A stretch of DNA of 64,000 nucleotides from Paraburkholderia phenoliruptrix (GTDB taxonomy: Bacteria > Pseudomonadota > Gammaproteobacteria > Burkholderiales > Burkholderiaceae), in the NCBI RefSeq assembly GCF_019511605.1, contig NZ_JAEUAV010000001.1:248001-312000 (forward strand), read 5' to 3'. The translations under genes and the position numbers were made by a program. The notes beneath the pieces are model-generated. The model was not told the origin of the DNA and made no database searches. It saw only the letters and a list, made by a program, of their open reading frames with translations. Below, one piece after another: positions 1 through 10,857 of this stretch. Each line of letters opens with the position of its first letter. Positions within the stretch are counted from its first letter, which is position 1.

Positions 1-2189
1 GCGGCCATCGATCCGCGTGGAATGTCGTAAGCGACGGCTGTCACGCCGCACAAGCGGCGCGATCCGCCAAGACTTACTGTGTCTTCGATCGCCTCGACGT
101 CGACCAGATCGCCATGCTGAAGTCCGCGCGCGTCGAGATCCTGCTCGTTGACGAAAACCACGTCGCGCCGCCCCGATATGCCGCGATAGCGATCGTTGTA
201 GCCGTAAATGGTCGTGTTGTACTGATCGTGACTGCGTATCGTCGCGAGCAGCAGCGCGTCGCTGCGATTGACGCGCGGGTCCTCCATCACGCCCCGATGA
301 GCAATGAAACGTGCGCGGCCATCAGGCGTATCCCAACGGCGCGCAGACGCAGCGTTATAAAGCCGGAAACCGCCCGGTTCGCGAATGCGCTCGTTGTAGC
401 GCTCGAACTGCGGGAACACGGCTTCTATGAGGTCGCGGATGCGGCTGTAATCGGCGGCCCAGCCGTCCCAGTCGAGCGTCGCGTCATCGAGCGATGCTTT
501 GGCAATGCCCGCGATGATCGCCGGCTCTGACCGCAGATGCTCTGACGCCGGCGTCAACGAACCTTGTGACGCATGCACCATCGACATCGAATCTTCCACG
601 GTGACGGACTGCGGCCCAGTTGCCTGCACGTCGAGTTCCGTGCGCCCAAGACAAGGCAGCAGCAGCGTTTCGCCGGCGGTCAGCAAGTGAGAGCGGTTCA
701 GCTTCGTGGCGATATGCACGGCGAGATCCAGCTTGCGGACGGCGTCGAAGCACACGCGCGGGTCGGACATCGCGACCGGCAGATTGCCGCCAAGACAGAT
801 GAGCGCCTTTGCGCGTCCGTCGCGCATGGCCTGCATGGCGACAATCGCGCCGTGCCCGTGTGCGCGGGGAGGCTCAAAGCCGAAAACACGCTTGAGCGAA
901 TCGAGGAACGCGGGCGGCGGCACTTCCGTGATACCCACCGTGCGATCGCCCTGCACGTTCGAGTGCCCGCGCAACGGGCAGATGCCCGCGCCGTCGCGGC
1001 CGATGTTTCCGCGCATGAGCAACAGGTTGGCGATCTGCTGGACGTTCGCAGTCCCGCTGCGATGCTGGGTAATGCCCATGCCATAGCAGGCAATCACCGC
1101 ACGAGCTTCCGCGTAAATCCGCGCAAGCTTTTCAATTTCTTCCCGCGCAACGCCCGAGGTGGATACGACATCGTCCCACGGCGTGGCTTCCAGATCGCGC
1201 ACCAGCTCGTCGAAACCGATGGTGTGCTCGTCGATGAACGCGCGGTCCAGCACACCGTCGCCGCTCTGTTCACGGCTCTCGCGATCCATCTGGAGCAGCG
1301 TTTTCATCATTCCCTTCAAAACCGCCACATCGCCGCCGACCTTGACTTGCACGTAGTCGGTGGCAATCGGCGTGGAGCGTCCCGTCACCATTTCGACAGG
1401 GTCTTGCGGCGACGCGAAGCGTTCGAGTCCCCGTTCGCGCAGCGGATTGAGCACCACGATTTTTGCGCCGCGCCGCGCGGCTGCGCGCAGCGTCGCAAGC
1501 ATGCGGGGATGGTTGGTGCCGGGATTGTGTCCGATGCTGAATATCGCATCGCAATGGTCGAAGTCGGCAAGCGTGACCGTGCCCTTGCCGACGCCGATGG
1601 ATTCCGGCAGGCCCACGCTGGTAGGTTCGTGGCACATGTTCGAACAGTCAGGAAAGTTGTTCGTGCCGAACCTGCGGGCAAGCAGTTGGAAGAGGAATGC
1701 CGCCTCGTTCGACGCCCGGCCCGACGTATAAAACTCGGCCATGTCCGGGTCGGGCAACGCGCGTAGCGCGGCGCCAATGCGTTCGAAAGCGGCGTCCCAC
1801 TCGATAGGCATGTAACGGTCGGTGGCCGCGTCGTAACGCATGGGATGCGTGAGGCGCCCTTCGTCTTCGAGCGCAAAATCGCTCCATTTCCACAGTTCGC
1901 TGACAGTGTGCCGGGCGAAGAATTCGGGCGTCGTGCGCTTGCTGGTCGCCTCCCAGGACACCGCCTTCGCGCCGTTCTCGCAGAACTCGAACGATGACGT
2001 GCTGCGCGGGTCCGGCCATGCACATCCGGGGCAGTCGAAGCCGGACGGCTGATTGACCTTCAGCAGCATCGTGGCCTCGCGCGCCACGCCCATTTGCTGA
2101 CGCACGGCACGCGCCACCGCCTGCAAAGCGCCCCAGCCGCCGGCCGGACCTCCGTACGGGCCAACGCCCGGTACTTCCCGCTTGCTCAT
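1..2189 (-). CDS. FdhF/YdeP-type molybdopterin oxidoreductase, 3' end cut by window
   Basis: Members of this family carry a bis-molybdopterin guanine dinucleotide cofactor and an Fe-S cluster and resemble formate dehydrogenase alpha subunits; the true substrate is often unknown (YdeP in Escherichia coli is linked to acid resistance). The frame was read by hand at three places. The N-terminus shows GFDCPGCAWPDP with Cys53, Cys56 and then Cys70 in FEFCENG. DCSNMCHEPT lies near codon 182 and VAYDIPRGS near the cut end. About 729 codons are present; comparison with the paralogue at 56585-58933 suggests some 50 residues are missing. An AGGAGG lies 6 nt before the chosen ATG; a second ATG directly upstream is also possible. 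No fdhD-like partner is visible. Confidence 0.9.
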   Translation of the reverse strand, partial: MSKREVPGVGPYGGPAGGWGALQAVARAVRQQMGVAREATMLLKVNQPSGFDCPGCAWPDPRSTSSFEFCENGAKAVSWEATSKRTTPEFFARHTVSELWKWSDFALEDEGRLTHPMRYDAATDRYMPIEWDAAFERIGAALRALPDPDMAEFYTSGRASNEAAFLFQLLARRFGTNNFPDCSNMCHEPTSVGLPESIGVGKGTVTLADFDHCDAIFSIGHNPGTNHPRMLATLRAAARRGAKIVVLNPLRERGLERFASPQDPVEMVTGRSTPIATDYVQVKVGGDVAVLKGMMKTLLQMDRESREQSGDGVLDRAFIDEHTIGFDELVRDLEATPWDDVVSTSGVAREEIEKLARIYAEARAVIACYGMGITQHRSGTANVQQIANLLLMRGNIGRDGAGICPLRGHSNVQGDRTVGITEVPPPAFLDSLKRVFGFEPPRAHGHGAIVAMQAMRDGRAKALICLGGNLPVAMSDPRVCFDAVRKLDLAVHIATKLNRSHLLTAGETLLLPCLGRTELDVQATGPQSVTVEDSMSMVHASQGSLTPASEHLRSEPAIIAGIAKASLDDATLDWDGWAADYSRIRDLIEAVFPQFERYNERIREPGGFRLYNAASARRWDTPDGRARFIAHRGVMEDPRVNRSDALLLATIRSHDQYNTTIYGYNDRYRGISGRRDVVFVNEQDLDARGLQHGDLVDVEAIEDTVSLGGSRRLCGVTAVAYDIPRGSMA

Positions 2190-2192
2190 CAT

Positions 2193-2796
2193 GTTCCTCC
2201 TGTCGGCATCCCCTGTAACTGCGCAAAACCTATGCCTGTGCGTTCGAGGGTCAGCAGGACTTCAGCCGCGCATCGTTGCATACCGTCTGGTCGGCCCTGA
2301 GCGTTTCGCTCGGACGTCGGCTACTCCTGATAGGTGCCGTCATGGGAAGAAAAACAAGTTTCCGCTGTCCGTTGCCAGCCGGCGCCGGCTACTCAGTCGT
2401 GGACGTGCTCCTGGGGGTACTGGCGCTGCCCGGCCGCCCAATCTATGAGACTCGCCGTGGGACACGGTGGGCGCAAAGTTTTCGCGGGCAGATGTGCGGC
2501 GTGTCGAATTCACCAAGACACGTTGCTGCGCTAGCTTTGCGTTTCACGCGCCTTTGACGATTAGCTTTCGATGATCCTATAGACGGTTCGGGCCCAAAAT
2601 AGCCTTTGACCAAACGCTCTGAATCGCCGAGGATTTCAGCTGGTCGATGTCTCCTTGCGAATCGGATGCCAAGCTCTCAACCAACGGTCAGGAAAATGTT
2701 GGGACACGTTTGGTCGGACATTCGCAGACTCCGATGGATATTGAGTCGTTATGCTCCCGCGTCGACCCAACCCAGGCACAACCTATAGAAAACTCC
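2193..2796. other. Intergenic region without a recognisable gene
   Basis: About 600 bp separate the leftward oxidoreductase from the rightward methyltransferase, so promoters of both should be here. Open frames exist on the plus strand (for example 2276-2557 and 2606-2788), but their residue content is unlike a folded protein and they match nothing I recognise. The methyltransferase frame is open upstream to 2647, but the protein before residue MDIRTL does not look like family sequence. Confidence 0.5.
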
Positions 2797-3384
2797 ATGG
2801 ACATCAGAACTCTTAGCGCCTACGACCACAATTCGGCCTCATTCGCCAAAGACTGGGATGAGCAGCCTCCGGCGACAGATTTGCACGCGCTCGTACGGAA
2901 GTACTTCCGTCCCGGACGCACGGCGGACGTCGGCTGCGGCAGCGGACGCGATGCTGCCTGGTTGTGTTCGAACGGTTTCCCGACCGTGGGCCTGGAGCCT
3001 TCGAAGGGTTTGCTGAACGAAGCCCGACGGCGCCATCCTGACGTCCAGTTTCAGCTCGCCGCACTACCAGAGCTGGAGGGCATTGCTGACGCCAGTTTCC
3101 AGAACGTGCTGTGCGAAACCGTCATCATGCATCTGGAGGCAGAACTGATTGGGCCTTCGGTACGCAAGCTCCTCGACATCACCGAACCGGGAGGAACTTT
3201 GTATCTGAGCTGGCGAGTCACCGAAGGCAGCGACCGGCGCGACGAACATGGACGGCTCTATGCGGCCTTTGATCCTTCGTTGGTTCTCCACGCCTTATCC
3301 AACGCAGCGATCGTTCTGGACGAGCAAGTGGTGAGTCCTTCGTCAGGTAAGGTGATCCGTCGCATCATCGCCAGGAAGGAATAG
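2797..3384 (+). CDS. Class I SAM-dependent methyltransferase
   Basis: A 195-residue Rossmann-fold methyltransferase of the Methyltransf_11/25 type. Motif I is TADVGCGSGRD around residues 45-55, followed by an acidic strand (GLEPSKG), a post-I region (QLAALPEL) and a motif near PGGTLYLSW. The substrate cannot be told from sequence. The ATG at 2797 begins the family-like part. The frame is open 50 codons further upstream, and no clear ribosome binding site marks either start. The gene stands alone, tail to tail with the acyltransferase. Confidence 0.8.
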   Translation: MDIRTLSAYDHNSASFAKDWDEQPPATDLHALVRKYFRPGRTADVGCGSGRDAAWLCSNGFPTVGLEPSKGLLNEARRRHPDVQFQLAALPELEGIADASFQNVLCETVIMHLEAELIGPSVRKLLDITEPGGTLYLSWRVTEGSDRRDEHGRLYAAFDPSLVLHALSNAAIVLDEQVVSPSSGKVIRRIIARKE

Positions 3385-3407
3385 ACGCGCCTGGAGTGCA
3401 AGAGCCG

Positions 3408-4544
3408 TCATCTTTGCAGCCCAGGGTCAGCGCTAATGCGTTCCGGCGAGCGCCCATACTTCCAGGTTGCGAGCCGTTTTCCGAGAGCGTTGCCTCCGTC
3501 TTCGACGAACCTGTTGGCTACCATTGACAGCGGGGCCGTGAGAAGCAGAGTCAGCACACCCAGCAATGAGGCCATGAGCAAAGGATTGTGTTGAATCGCG
3601 GCGGTTCCGAACACGGCCACCATGGCTGCGGCAATCCCAAACACTATCGGGAAATGAAGAACGTATACGCTGTATGAGATCTTGCCGATGTAGCCGAAAA
3701 AGCGACCATCGAGAAGCGGCATTCTTTTCTTGTTGTGGTACAGGCAATAGACGATTACAGCCGCAATCAGGATCTCGAGCGTTTCAATGTTCTTTAGACC
3801 CACGCTGCTTTCGAGAGCGACTCTGAAGTACATCAGGACCGGTATCAGACCAAGGCCAATCAGTCGGTAACGAGCATTCCCGATCCCGCGCGATGAAGGA
3901 ATCAAGGCCCCGAGACCGAAGGCTAATGAATAATGGAGCGAGAGATTGCGTGGGATCGGTAGAAAAGCAAGCAACGCGATTAGGATCATAAACGGCCCGC
4001 GCGTGCGCTCGTTCGTCACCATGAGAAAAATGACCGGGAACAGAATCGAATAGAACAGCTCCACGCGCAATGTCCACATTGGCCAGTTCAAATGCACATA
4101 AATGGCGGCCAACGACAGCATGACAGACCTTGCAGTGATCTCTGAAGGATAAGCGTCGAGTGCCCAGGTACTGTAAGCAGGCGAGGCGAGTCCCATTCTG
4201 ATCAGCGGCCACAGGCACAGCGTCAACGCGATGGATACCCACAGTGCGGGATAAATACGGAAGAACCGCTTCACGTAGAATGCCTTGATCCACGACCTGT
4301 CGGTGGAGCCGGAGGCAGTTTGCAAGGACAACGCGAGTACGCAACCACTCAGAACAAAGAAAAGTTCGACGGCGGCCTGTCCGTTCAACGTTCTGTCAAC
4401 CAGGATCGATATGAACTCTTCAAGCGAACCTGCGCCATACCGTTCTACGATCAGGCGACGAAGATCGAAAATTGTCCATACGTGCGTGCCCACTACCGCA
4501 ACACACGCGACGCCCCGTAGTGACGTAAAGCTCTTTACATTCAT
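3408..4544 (-). CDS. Acyltransferase family 3 (OafA/YrhL type) membrane protein
   Basis: A 378-residue, strongly hydrophobic protein with about ten membrane segments. It opens with FTSLRGVACVAVVGTHVW, the usual N-terminal signature of acyltransferase-3 proteins, including the conserved His in the first helix. Such proteins move acetyl or other acyl groups onto sugars of O-antigen, exopolysaccharide or small molecules at the inner membrane. GAGGAAA lies 5 nt before the ATG. Base composition is visibly less GC-rich than in flanking genes, which with the unusually long 3' neighbouring gap suggests a horizontally acquired single gene. The acceptor is unknown. Confidence 0.85.
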   Translation of the reverse strand: MNVKSFTSLRGVACVAVVGTHVWTIFDLRRLIVERYGAGSLEEFISILVDRTLNGQAAVELFFVLSGCVLALSLQTASGSTDRSWIKAFYVKRFFRIYPALWVSIALTLCLWPLIRMGLASPAYSTWALDAYPSEITARSVMLSLAAIYVHLNWPMWTLRVELFYSILFPVIFLMVTNERTRGPFMILIALLAFLPIPRNLSLHYSLAFGLGALIPSSRGIGNARYRLIGLGLIPVLMYFRVALESSVGLKNIETLEILIAAVIVYCLYHNKKRMPLLDGRFFGYIGKISYSVYVLHFPIVFGIAAAMVAVFGTAAIQHNPLLMASLLGVLTLLLTAPLSMVANRFVEDGGNALGKRLATWKYGRSPERISADPGLQR

Positions 4545-5097
4545 TGTAATTTCCTCGACGGAGACCCTGGATTCCGCACGTCGACGCAGCCTGGTAAGGC
4601 CCTTCTGTGGCCTCGCTCTGGTGCCGTCCTGAAACGTTAATAATCGGAGGCTTATTCGTCAGAACGTAAGCTCGAAGAGTCACTCGCTATCTGAACGAGG
4701 GCCGCGTCGACGAGAACGCAGCTTATTTGAAAGAACCTTGCCTTCTCTACGGCAGTCGTCATATCGGGAGGTGTTGGCCGGAACCGAAGATAAAACGTGG
4801 TCCGCCGAACGCATTTAATCTCGGGCAAATGTGCCGGAGACGACGGATCTAAATCGCATTGATGCGTCTTTCTTGAAGAAGTCGCATTGTGCGAATGGCG
4901 GCATTATGCTTTCTGGATTTTGGATGTGTTTCTGGATGGAGTTTGGTACAACTGGCCATGTGGCTAAATAACCAGAGCGACATGAGCGCGGTCGCACCGA
5001 ACTCCGACCGCAGCGGGTTTCTCACGCGTCGATAATTGCCAGGTGAAAGATGGCAGGTCCGCGCCGCGTTCAGGCAAGACAGAGGCGCGCCGCCTGC
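4545..5097. other. AT-richer intergenic region, nothing recognised
   Basis: This 550-bp stretch lies between the acyltransferase start and the ftsH stop and is less GC-rich than the neighbouring ftsH/usp block. It must hold the acyltransferase promoter. Short open frames are present, but none has a ribosome binding site plus credible protein sequence. I see no RNA gene or insertion sequence ends. Confidence 0.4.
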
Positions 5098-7007
<1,910 letters not shown>

Positions 7008-7011
<4 letters not shown>

Positions 7012-7844
7012 GATTGAGCGGGGACGAGCAGAAGCGGCACGTCCGCCACCAGCGCAACCGCGGCGGCCACGCTGCCATAGCGCCACACGGCTCGCGGCGT
7101 CGCGCCATGTGTGCCCAGCACCAGCAGGTCGGCGCCCCACTCCCTAGCGGCCTGCACGATTGCGTGAGCAAGGTTGTCGCCGTGATGCGCGGCAGCGAGC
7201 ACGGTGGACGCGGGATCGGAAGCGCTTGCACCGTCCGCTTCAAACGAGACGTACGCTCGCCGCAATTCGGCGTTGTTCCCGGCGACTCGCTGGGCCTCGG
7301 CGACAGCGACGAGCGCGCTCGCACTCTCGTCGCTTGCAACGAAGATCCGGCGCGGCGGGACGTGGAACCGGTGTGAACCATCCGTTGGGAGGAAGAGTAC
7401 GTTGCAAGCGGCGGCCTGAGCCAGATGCGCAACGGAGCGGTCGTCGCAAAGCACGATGTCCGCGCCCCAGCGGTGCGCCACTTCGCCGATCGACTGCGCC
7501 GCATTTGCGCCGGCGGCTAGTTTCAGCGTGCCCGACTCGATCGCATCGACGCCGCGTGCAAGCAGCGCACAACGTACTGCATCGGCCGTCGCGACGTCAG
7601 CAGAGGAAACACCGCGCGGGCTTCGCGGCGTGCCGTCGCATGAAGACTCGCTGCCGGGCAAGCTGGCGACTTCCGCAACGGCGTCCGGTGTGGCCCACGC
7701 ACTAACGTAATCGACGGCCATTACCGGTAAGGCGCTGCCTTCGCGCACCACCACCAGCAGTCTGCGATAGCAGCCATGCGCCGCGGGCTTGCCCACAGCC
7801 GCGCTGTTTCGTGGCGCCTCATCGAGCAATTCAGCGGGTTTCAT
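7008..7844 (-). CDS. Universal stress protein, tandem UspA domains
   Basis: A 278-residue protein of two UspA-like halves. The C-terminal half carries the nucleotide-loop motif GTHGATPRAVWRYGSVA, close to the G-2x-G-9x-G(S/T) signature of ATP-binding UspA proteins. The N-terminal half is degenerate. I chose the ATG at 7844 because GGAG lies 6 nt before it. Earlier possible starts include a TTG at 7919 that lies inside an FNR-like palindrome and is therefore unlikely. The gene is upstream of and overlaps ftsH. An FNR/ANR-like box about 68 bp upstream suggests oxygen-responsive control. Confidence 0.87.
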
Positions 7845-7905
7845 CGGGCTCTCCATCGTCGCGACCAGGACACACTCAAGCATCCGCGATGGCCTGCCAT
7901 TGGGC

Positions 7906-7919
7906 TTGATGTCGATCAA
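7906..7919 (-). promoter_or_regulatory. FNR/ANR-like box upstream of usp-ftsH
   Basis: TTGAT-GTCG-ATCAA matches the FNR/ANR consensus TTGAT-N4-ATCAA at all ten defined positions. Its centre is about 68 bp before the chosen start of the universal stress protein gene. That would allow a class II position with a leader of roughly 27 nt. No strong -10 element is obvious. Confidence 0.65.
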
Positions 7920-8049
7920 TCCCCGGCTATCTCCACGAAGGTGTTATGGGAAACCCCGGGGAATTCACTTGCTCGCCTCTATGCTTAGCGCTCGTTCGAA
8001 TGTCTTATGTGGCCAAAGCCAATTCACCAGGTCGGGTTGTCCGGAATAA

Positions 8050-8745
8050 TCAGACTTCCGATTTCCAAGGCCATGAAGGGTAAAAGCGCGGGTCGCTCTC
8101 CACACTTTCCACACTTTCCACACTTTCCACGCTTTCCACGCTTTCCACGCTTTCCACGCTTTCCACGCTTTCCACGCTTTCCACGCTTTCCACGCTTTCC
8201 ACGCTTTCCACGCTTTCCACGCTTTCCACGCTTTCTCGCGACTTCCGTGCGTGGGCATGATCATCGCTCTCGATATCGCTGGAGTCCGCGCGGGCGCCCG
8301 CTGTCTCGCCGGTAAGTGGATTCGGCTCTAGCGCATCCTCGCCTGCGGCAGCGAGGTCCGCCTTACTCTGCTCAACGGCTTCCAGGCCAGTGCCGAACCA
8401 CGCAACCTCCTCGCGGAGCGTCGCGACATAAGCGTGCCATCCGGGCGCATTGCCGACGAACAACGCTCGCTGGACCTCGCGCGCCAATTGCTCGCGATCT
8501 AGTTCCAACTCCAGCAATTCCTTAGGCCACGAACGAAAGGCAGCTACAGCATGGCTGACAAAATCCCGCGTGGTCATAGAAGACGAAACGTGCGTCAGAA
8601 GAGGTAGACCCTTGAGCGAGTCGGTCGCGGCCAGCGCTTCGCGGACGGTTTGTTCACCGCTGCTGCAATTCATGAGACGATTGACCGCTTCCAGTACATC
8701 GCCGAGATGAAGCAGCAATGCGCGTCGCTCGTACGCATCTTTCAC
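8050..8745 (-). CDS. Hypothetical protein with (Ser-Val-Glu)n repeat tail
   Basis: A 231-residue protein. Residues 1-150 are mostly helical and amphipathic (DAYERRALLLHLGDVLEAVNRL and similar) and match no family I know. A linker rich in Asp, Glu and Ala leads to about fifteen perfect SVE triplets and then a short aromatic end (DPRFYPSWPWKSEV). The tail is encoded by 9-bp tandem repeats. The start is taken as GTG at 8745, since AGGAG lies 8 nt upstream; the frame stays open further up but reads as non-coding. It sits between the BON protein and the universal stress protein on the same strand, so a stress role is possible but unproven. Confidence 0.7.
   Translation of the reverse strand: MKDAYERRALLLHLGDVLEAVNRLMNCSSGEQTVREALAATDSLKGLPLLTHVSSSMTTRDFVSHAVAAFRSWPKELLELELDREQLAREVQRALFVGNAPGWHAYVATLREEVAWFGTGLEAVEQSKADLAAAGEDALEPNPLTGETAGARADSSDIESDDHAHARKSRESVESVESVESVESVESVESVESVESVESVESVESVESVESVESVESDPRFYPSWPWKSEV
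8097..8240. repeat. 9-bp tandem repeat (TTTCCACGC unit), about 15 copies
   Basis: TTTCCA recurs every 9 bp from 8106 to 8223, fourteen times, with one variant unit on each side. The first copies read TTTCCACAC and the rest TTTCCACGC, which is almost perfectly uniform. On the minus strand the unit reads Ser-Val-Glu in the overlapping gene. All six frames are open here, so frame choice rests on the upstream coding sequence. Confidence 0.95.
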
Positions 8746-8941
8746 GATCCCGACTCCTATTCCCGACACTGACTCGAACCCGAAGTGTGACGGCCTTCGC
8801 TGCAACACGATAACCTGGCAACCAGCAAAGCGGCACGGCGCGCATTGGGCCGTTCCGCCGCTGCAGCGCTGGATGGATAGGATGTTCCGCAAGAATGGTC
8901 GGACCACCGCGCGGTATGCATATCGCGTCCGCCGTCACGGC

Positions 8942-9592
8942 TCAGGCAACGGTCAGTTGATCCACCACCCACCGGACTCCTTTAGTGCCCCATGCCACGC
9001 CGCACGCGACCCGCTTGTCGAGCAGCGAATCAACCACGCCGGTCAGCCTGACAACGCCATCGCGCACGTCGACCGAAACACCCTCTGACTTGTGCCGCGA
9101 GCGCCGTTGCAAGGCATCGGCAATCTGTTTGCTTATGTCTGCCGCCACTGGGTTGGCTCGCACCTCGATCTGATTGGCAACGCCCACTACCCCGCGCATG
9201 CGGGTTACCAGCGTTTCGGCCATCTGACGCTGGAAGCCGTACTCCACCTCACCCGTGAGCGTGACGCAACCGTGTTCAACCACTGCGCGTATTGCGTCGC
9301 GCGGAAGTCCTTCCTGCCATTGGAGGGCTGAGACGATTGCGGCGGCCAGATCTTCATCCGATTGCCTTAGCGGAGACGGCGCACGAACGACGACATCAAG
9401 CACGACCGCACGACTGCCTGCTACGCGCTGCACGGCTTTCTGCAAAGCAAGTTTTTGCGCACAACTATTTACGGAGCCCTCGAGAGTGACGATACGGTTG
9501 AGCACCGTCGCGGTAACGTTTCTCGCGTCGAGTGCGGGATCCCAAAGCAGCTCCTGATCGACGTCATGCTTGAGTTCCTGATCTGTTTTCAT
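8942..9592 (-). CDS. Triple BON-domain protein (OsmY-like, cytoplasmic)
   Basis: A 216-residue protein made of three BON domains, roughly residues 4-70, 78-145 and 150-216. Each shows the pattern of an N-terminal helix followed by V-x-V-x-(D/N)-G-x-V-x-L-x-G-x-V. BON domains are thought to bind phospholipid or other surfaces and are common in osmotic or stress proteins. No signal peptide is seen, unlike OsmY. AGGAG lies 6 nt before the ATG. A second FNR-like palindrome lies upstream at 9714-9727. Confidence 0.88.
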   Translation of the reverse strand: MKTDQELKHDVDQELLWDPALDARNVTATVLNRIVTLEGSVNSCAQKLALQKAVQRVAGSRAVVLDVVVRAPSPLRQSDEDLAAAIVSALQWQEGLPRDAIRAVVEHGCVTLTGEVEYGFQRQMAETLVTRMRGVVGVANQIEVRANPVAADISKQIADALQRRSRHKSEGVSVDVRDGVVRLTGVVDSLLDKRVACGVAWGTKGVRWVVDQLTVA

Positions 9593-9713
9593 CCAAATCT
9601 CCTGCCGCTGTGGGGCTCGCTGTCCGCAGTTCGTAGTGCGCGATCCAGGTCGTGGTTGTGAGCGCATACGACAACGGATGCGAGAACCATAGTCCCGCGT
9701 TGGCAATCTGCGA

Positions 9714-9727
9714 TTGACTCAGGTCAA
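9714..9727 (-). promoter_or_regulatory. FNR/FixK-family-like palindrome upstream of BON gene
   Basis: TTGAC-TCAG-GTCAA is a perfect inverted repeat with a 4-nt spacer and fits TTGAY-N4-RTCAA, the site of FNR/ANR/DNR/FixK-type regulators. It lies about 120-135 nt before the BON gene start. Its distance is larger than for the copy in front of the universal stress protein gene. Confidence 0.45.
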
Positions 9728-9739
9728 CCGCTATCCGGC

Positions 9740-10040
9740 TACATCGAATGCCATGCATTGAATGAGATGTCGTGTTATACGTGTTGCATCTCTTCAATGG
9801 AAATAGGAGTGCACGAATTACCGATGCCGACTCGCAACCGGACAATCGGAAATTCTTGCGTGCTACTGCCAATATCTTTTTTGATTCTACGAAGCGAGTC
9901 ACGCTCCGTTCGCGTCCGGGCTCATAGCGCGTCTATCTGTGCCGAACGACACGAAGCGGAGTACCCGCGCAACGCACATTTTTGCTTCCCATCTATTGCC
10001 GGGTTCTACGTCCCGGCATGTTGATTTAGAATGACTGCAC
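9740..10040. other. Divergent intergenic region between BON and heme oxygenase genes
   Basis: About 570 bp lie between the divergent BON and heme oxygenase starts. Apart from the palindromes listed separately I see no gene. The frame of heme oxygenase is open back to a GTG at 10045, so the real gap depends on the start used. Confidence 0.4.
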
Positions 10041-10045
10041 GGTCG

Positions 10046-10076
10046 TGCTGAGCAATTGCCAAGCAGTTGCTCAGCA
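10046..10076. promoter_or_regulatory. 31-bp inverted repeat ahead of bphO
   Basis: Perfect 10-bp arms TGCTGAGCAA and TTGCTCAGCA are separated by 11 nt, so half-sites repeat 21 bp apart, two helical turns. This geometry suits a dimeric or tetrameric repressor or activator. It lies about 90 bp before the preferred start of the heme oxygenase gene. It could also fold as an RNA stem in the leader. Confidence 0.5.
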
Positions 10077-10164
10077 ATATCCGGCAGCAACCTCGCCGCG
10101 TCATTCGTGCTTTTATGTTTCGCCTCTTTGTCTGACTTCGCAACTTCCAGGTTCTATTCGCACG

Positions 10165-10839
10165 TTGACCGACCAAACCGATATCGCCAGAGAACCCACT
10201 GGCCCGAGCAGTGACAAACAACGCGTGCTCGCCGCATTGCGCGCAGCGACTTCACAACAACACGAGTTCACGCATCAACTCATGCCGCTGTCCGTGAATA
10301 CCGTCTCGCGTGGCGACTACGTTGCGCATCTCGGCATTCTTCGCGAATGGCTTGGGCAACTCGAAGCATGGTTGCAGCATTTCAGCGACGGGCCGCAGGC
10401 AGCCCACGTCGTGTCGCCGCTGAACCGCCTTGCATTGATCGAGGCGGATCTATCGCACCCTTGTGTGAGCGCGCAAGAACGCATCGCGATGCCACCGGCT
10501 AATGAATACCCCAATTCCGAACAACCCAATTGGCGAAGTCGCAGTGAAAGCGCCGCTTATCGGTGGGGCGTGTGCTATGTGATCGAGGGTTCACAGCTAG
10601 GCGGTGCGGTGCTCTATGACCGGCTGAAAGAACGCCTTGCGCCCCATCCTCTCGACTATCTCGCACTCGGTCGCGGGGCGCCTGGCAAACGTTGGCCTGC
10701 TTTCGTTCAAGCGATGTGCGCCGGCCTGGACACCGAAGCGAAGATCCAGGAAGCGTGCCGCGGTGCTTCAGACGCCTTCGCACATCTGATCGAACTCGTG
10801 CCCTGTTCCGCTCTCGCTTGCGGCAAAAATGCCGACTAA
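10165..10839 (+). CDS. bphO: Biliverdin-producing heme oxygenase (BphO type)
   Basis: Heme oxygenase opens heme to biliverdin IXalpha, the chromophore of bacteriophytochromes. The N-terminal helix LRAATSQQHEFTHQLMPL holds the candidate proximal His. EGSQLGGAVLYDRL is the family's distal-helix motif region. The preferred TTG at 10165 gives 224 residues, close to bacterial BphO length. A GTG at 10045 would give 264, with an N-terminus that does not look family-like. Neither has a strong ribosome binding site. A PAS kinase follows after 18 bp, and bphP lies 2.2 kb downstream in the opposite direction, supporting the role. Confidence 0.82.
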   Translation: MTDQTDIAREPTGPSSDKQRVLAALRAATSQQHEFTHQLMPLSVNTVSRGDYVAHLGILREWLGQLEAWLQHFSDGPQAAHVVSPLNRLALIEADLSHPCVSAQERIAMPPANEYPNSEQPNWRSRSESAAYRWGVCYVIEGSQLGGAVLYDRLKERLAPHPLDYLALGRGAPGKRWPAFVQAMCAGLDTEAKIQEACRGASDAFAHLIELVPCSALACGKNAD

Positions 10840-10857
10840 TCTCCGGGCGACCACGCT

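Noticed and set aside
573..1766. Long plus-strand open frame of 397 codons
   Set aside because: It is antisense to the oxidoreductase gene, whose frame was confirmed at several conserved motifs; high GC opens such shadow frames.
2606..2788. Integrase C-terminal remnant (frame containing KMLGHVWSD)
   Set aside because: Only a short LGH-like stretch resembles a tyrosine recombinase; the catalytic Tyr context and flanks are missing.
7845..7919. TTG start at 7919 for the universal stress protein
   Set aside because: The codon is part of the FNR-like palindrome, and a GGAG-preceded ATG lies at 7844.
8097..8240. CRISPR-like array
   Set aside because: Units are 9 bp and contiguous with no spacers; it is a minisatellite.
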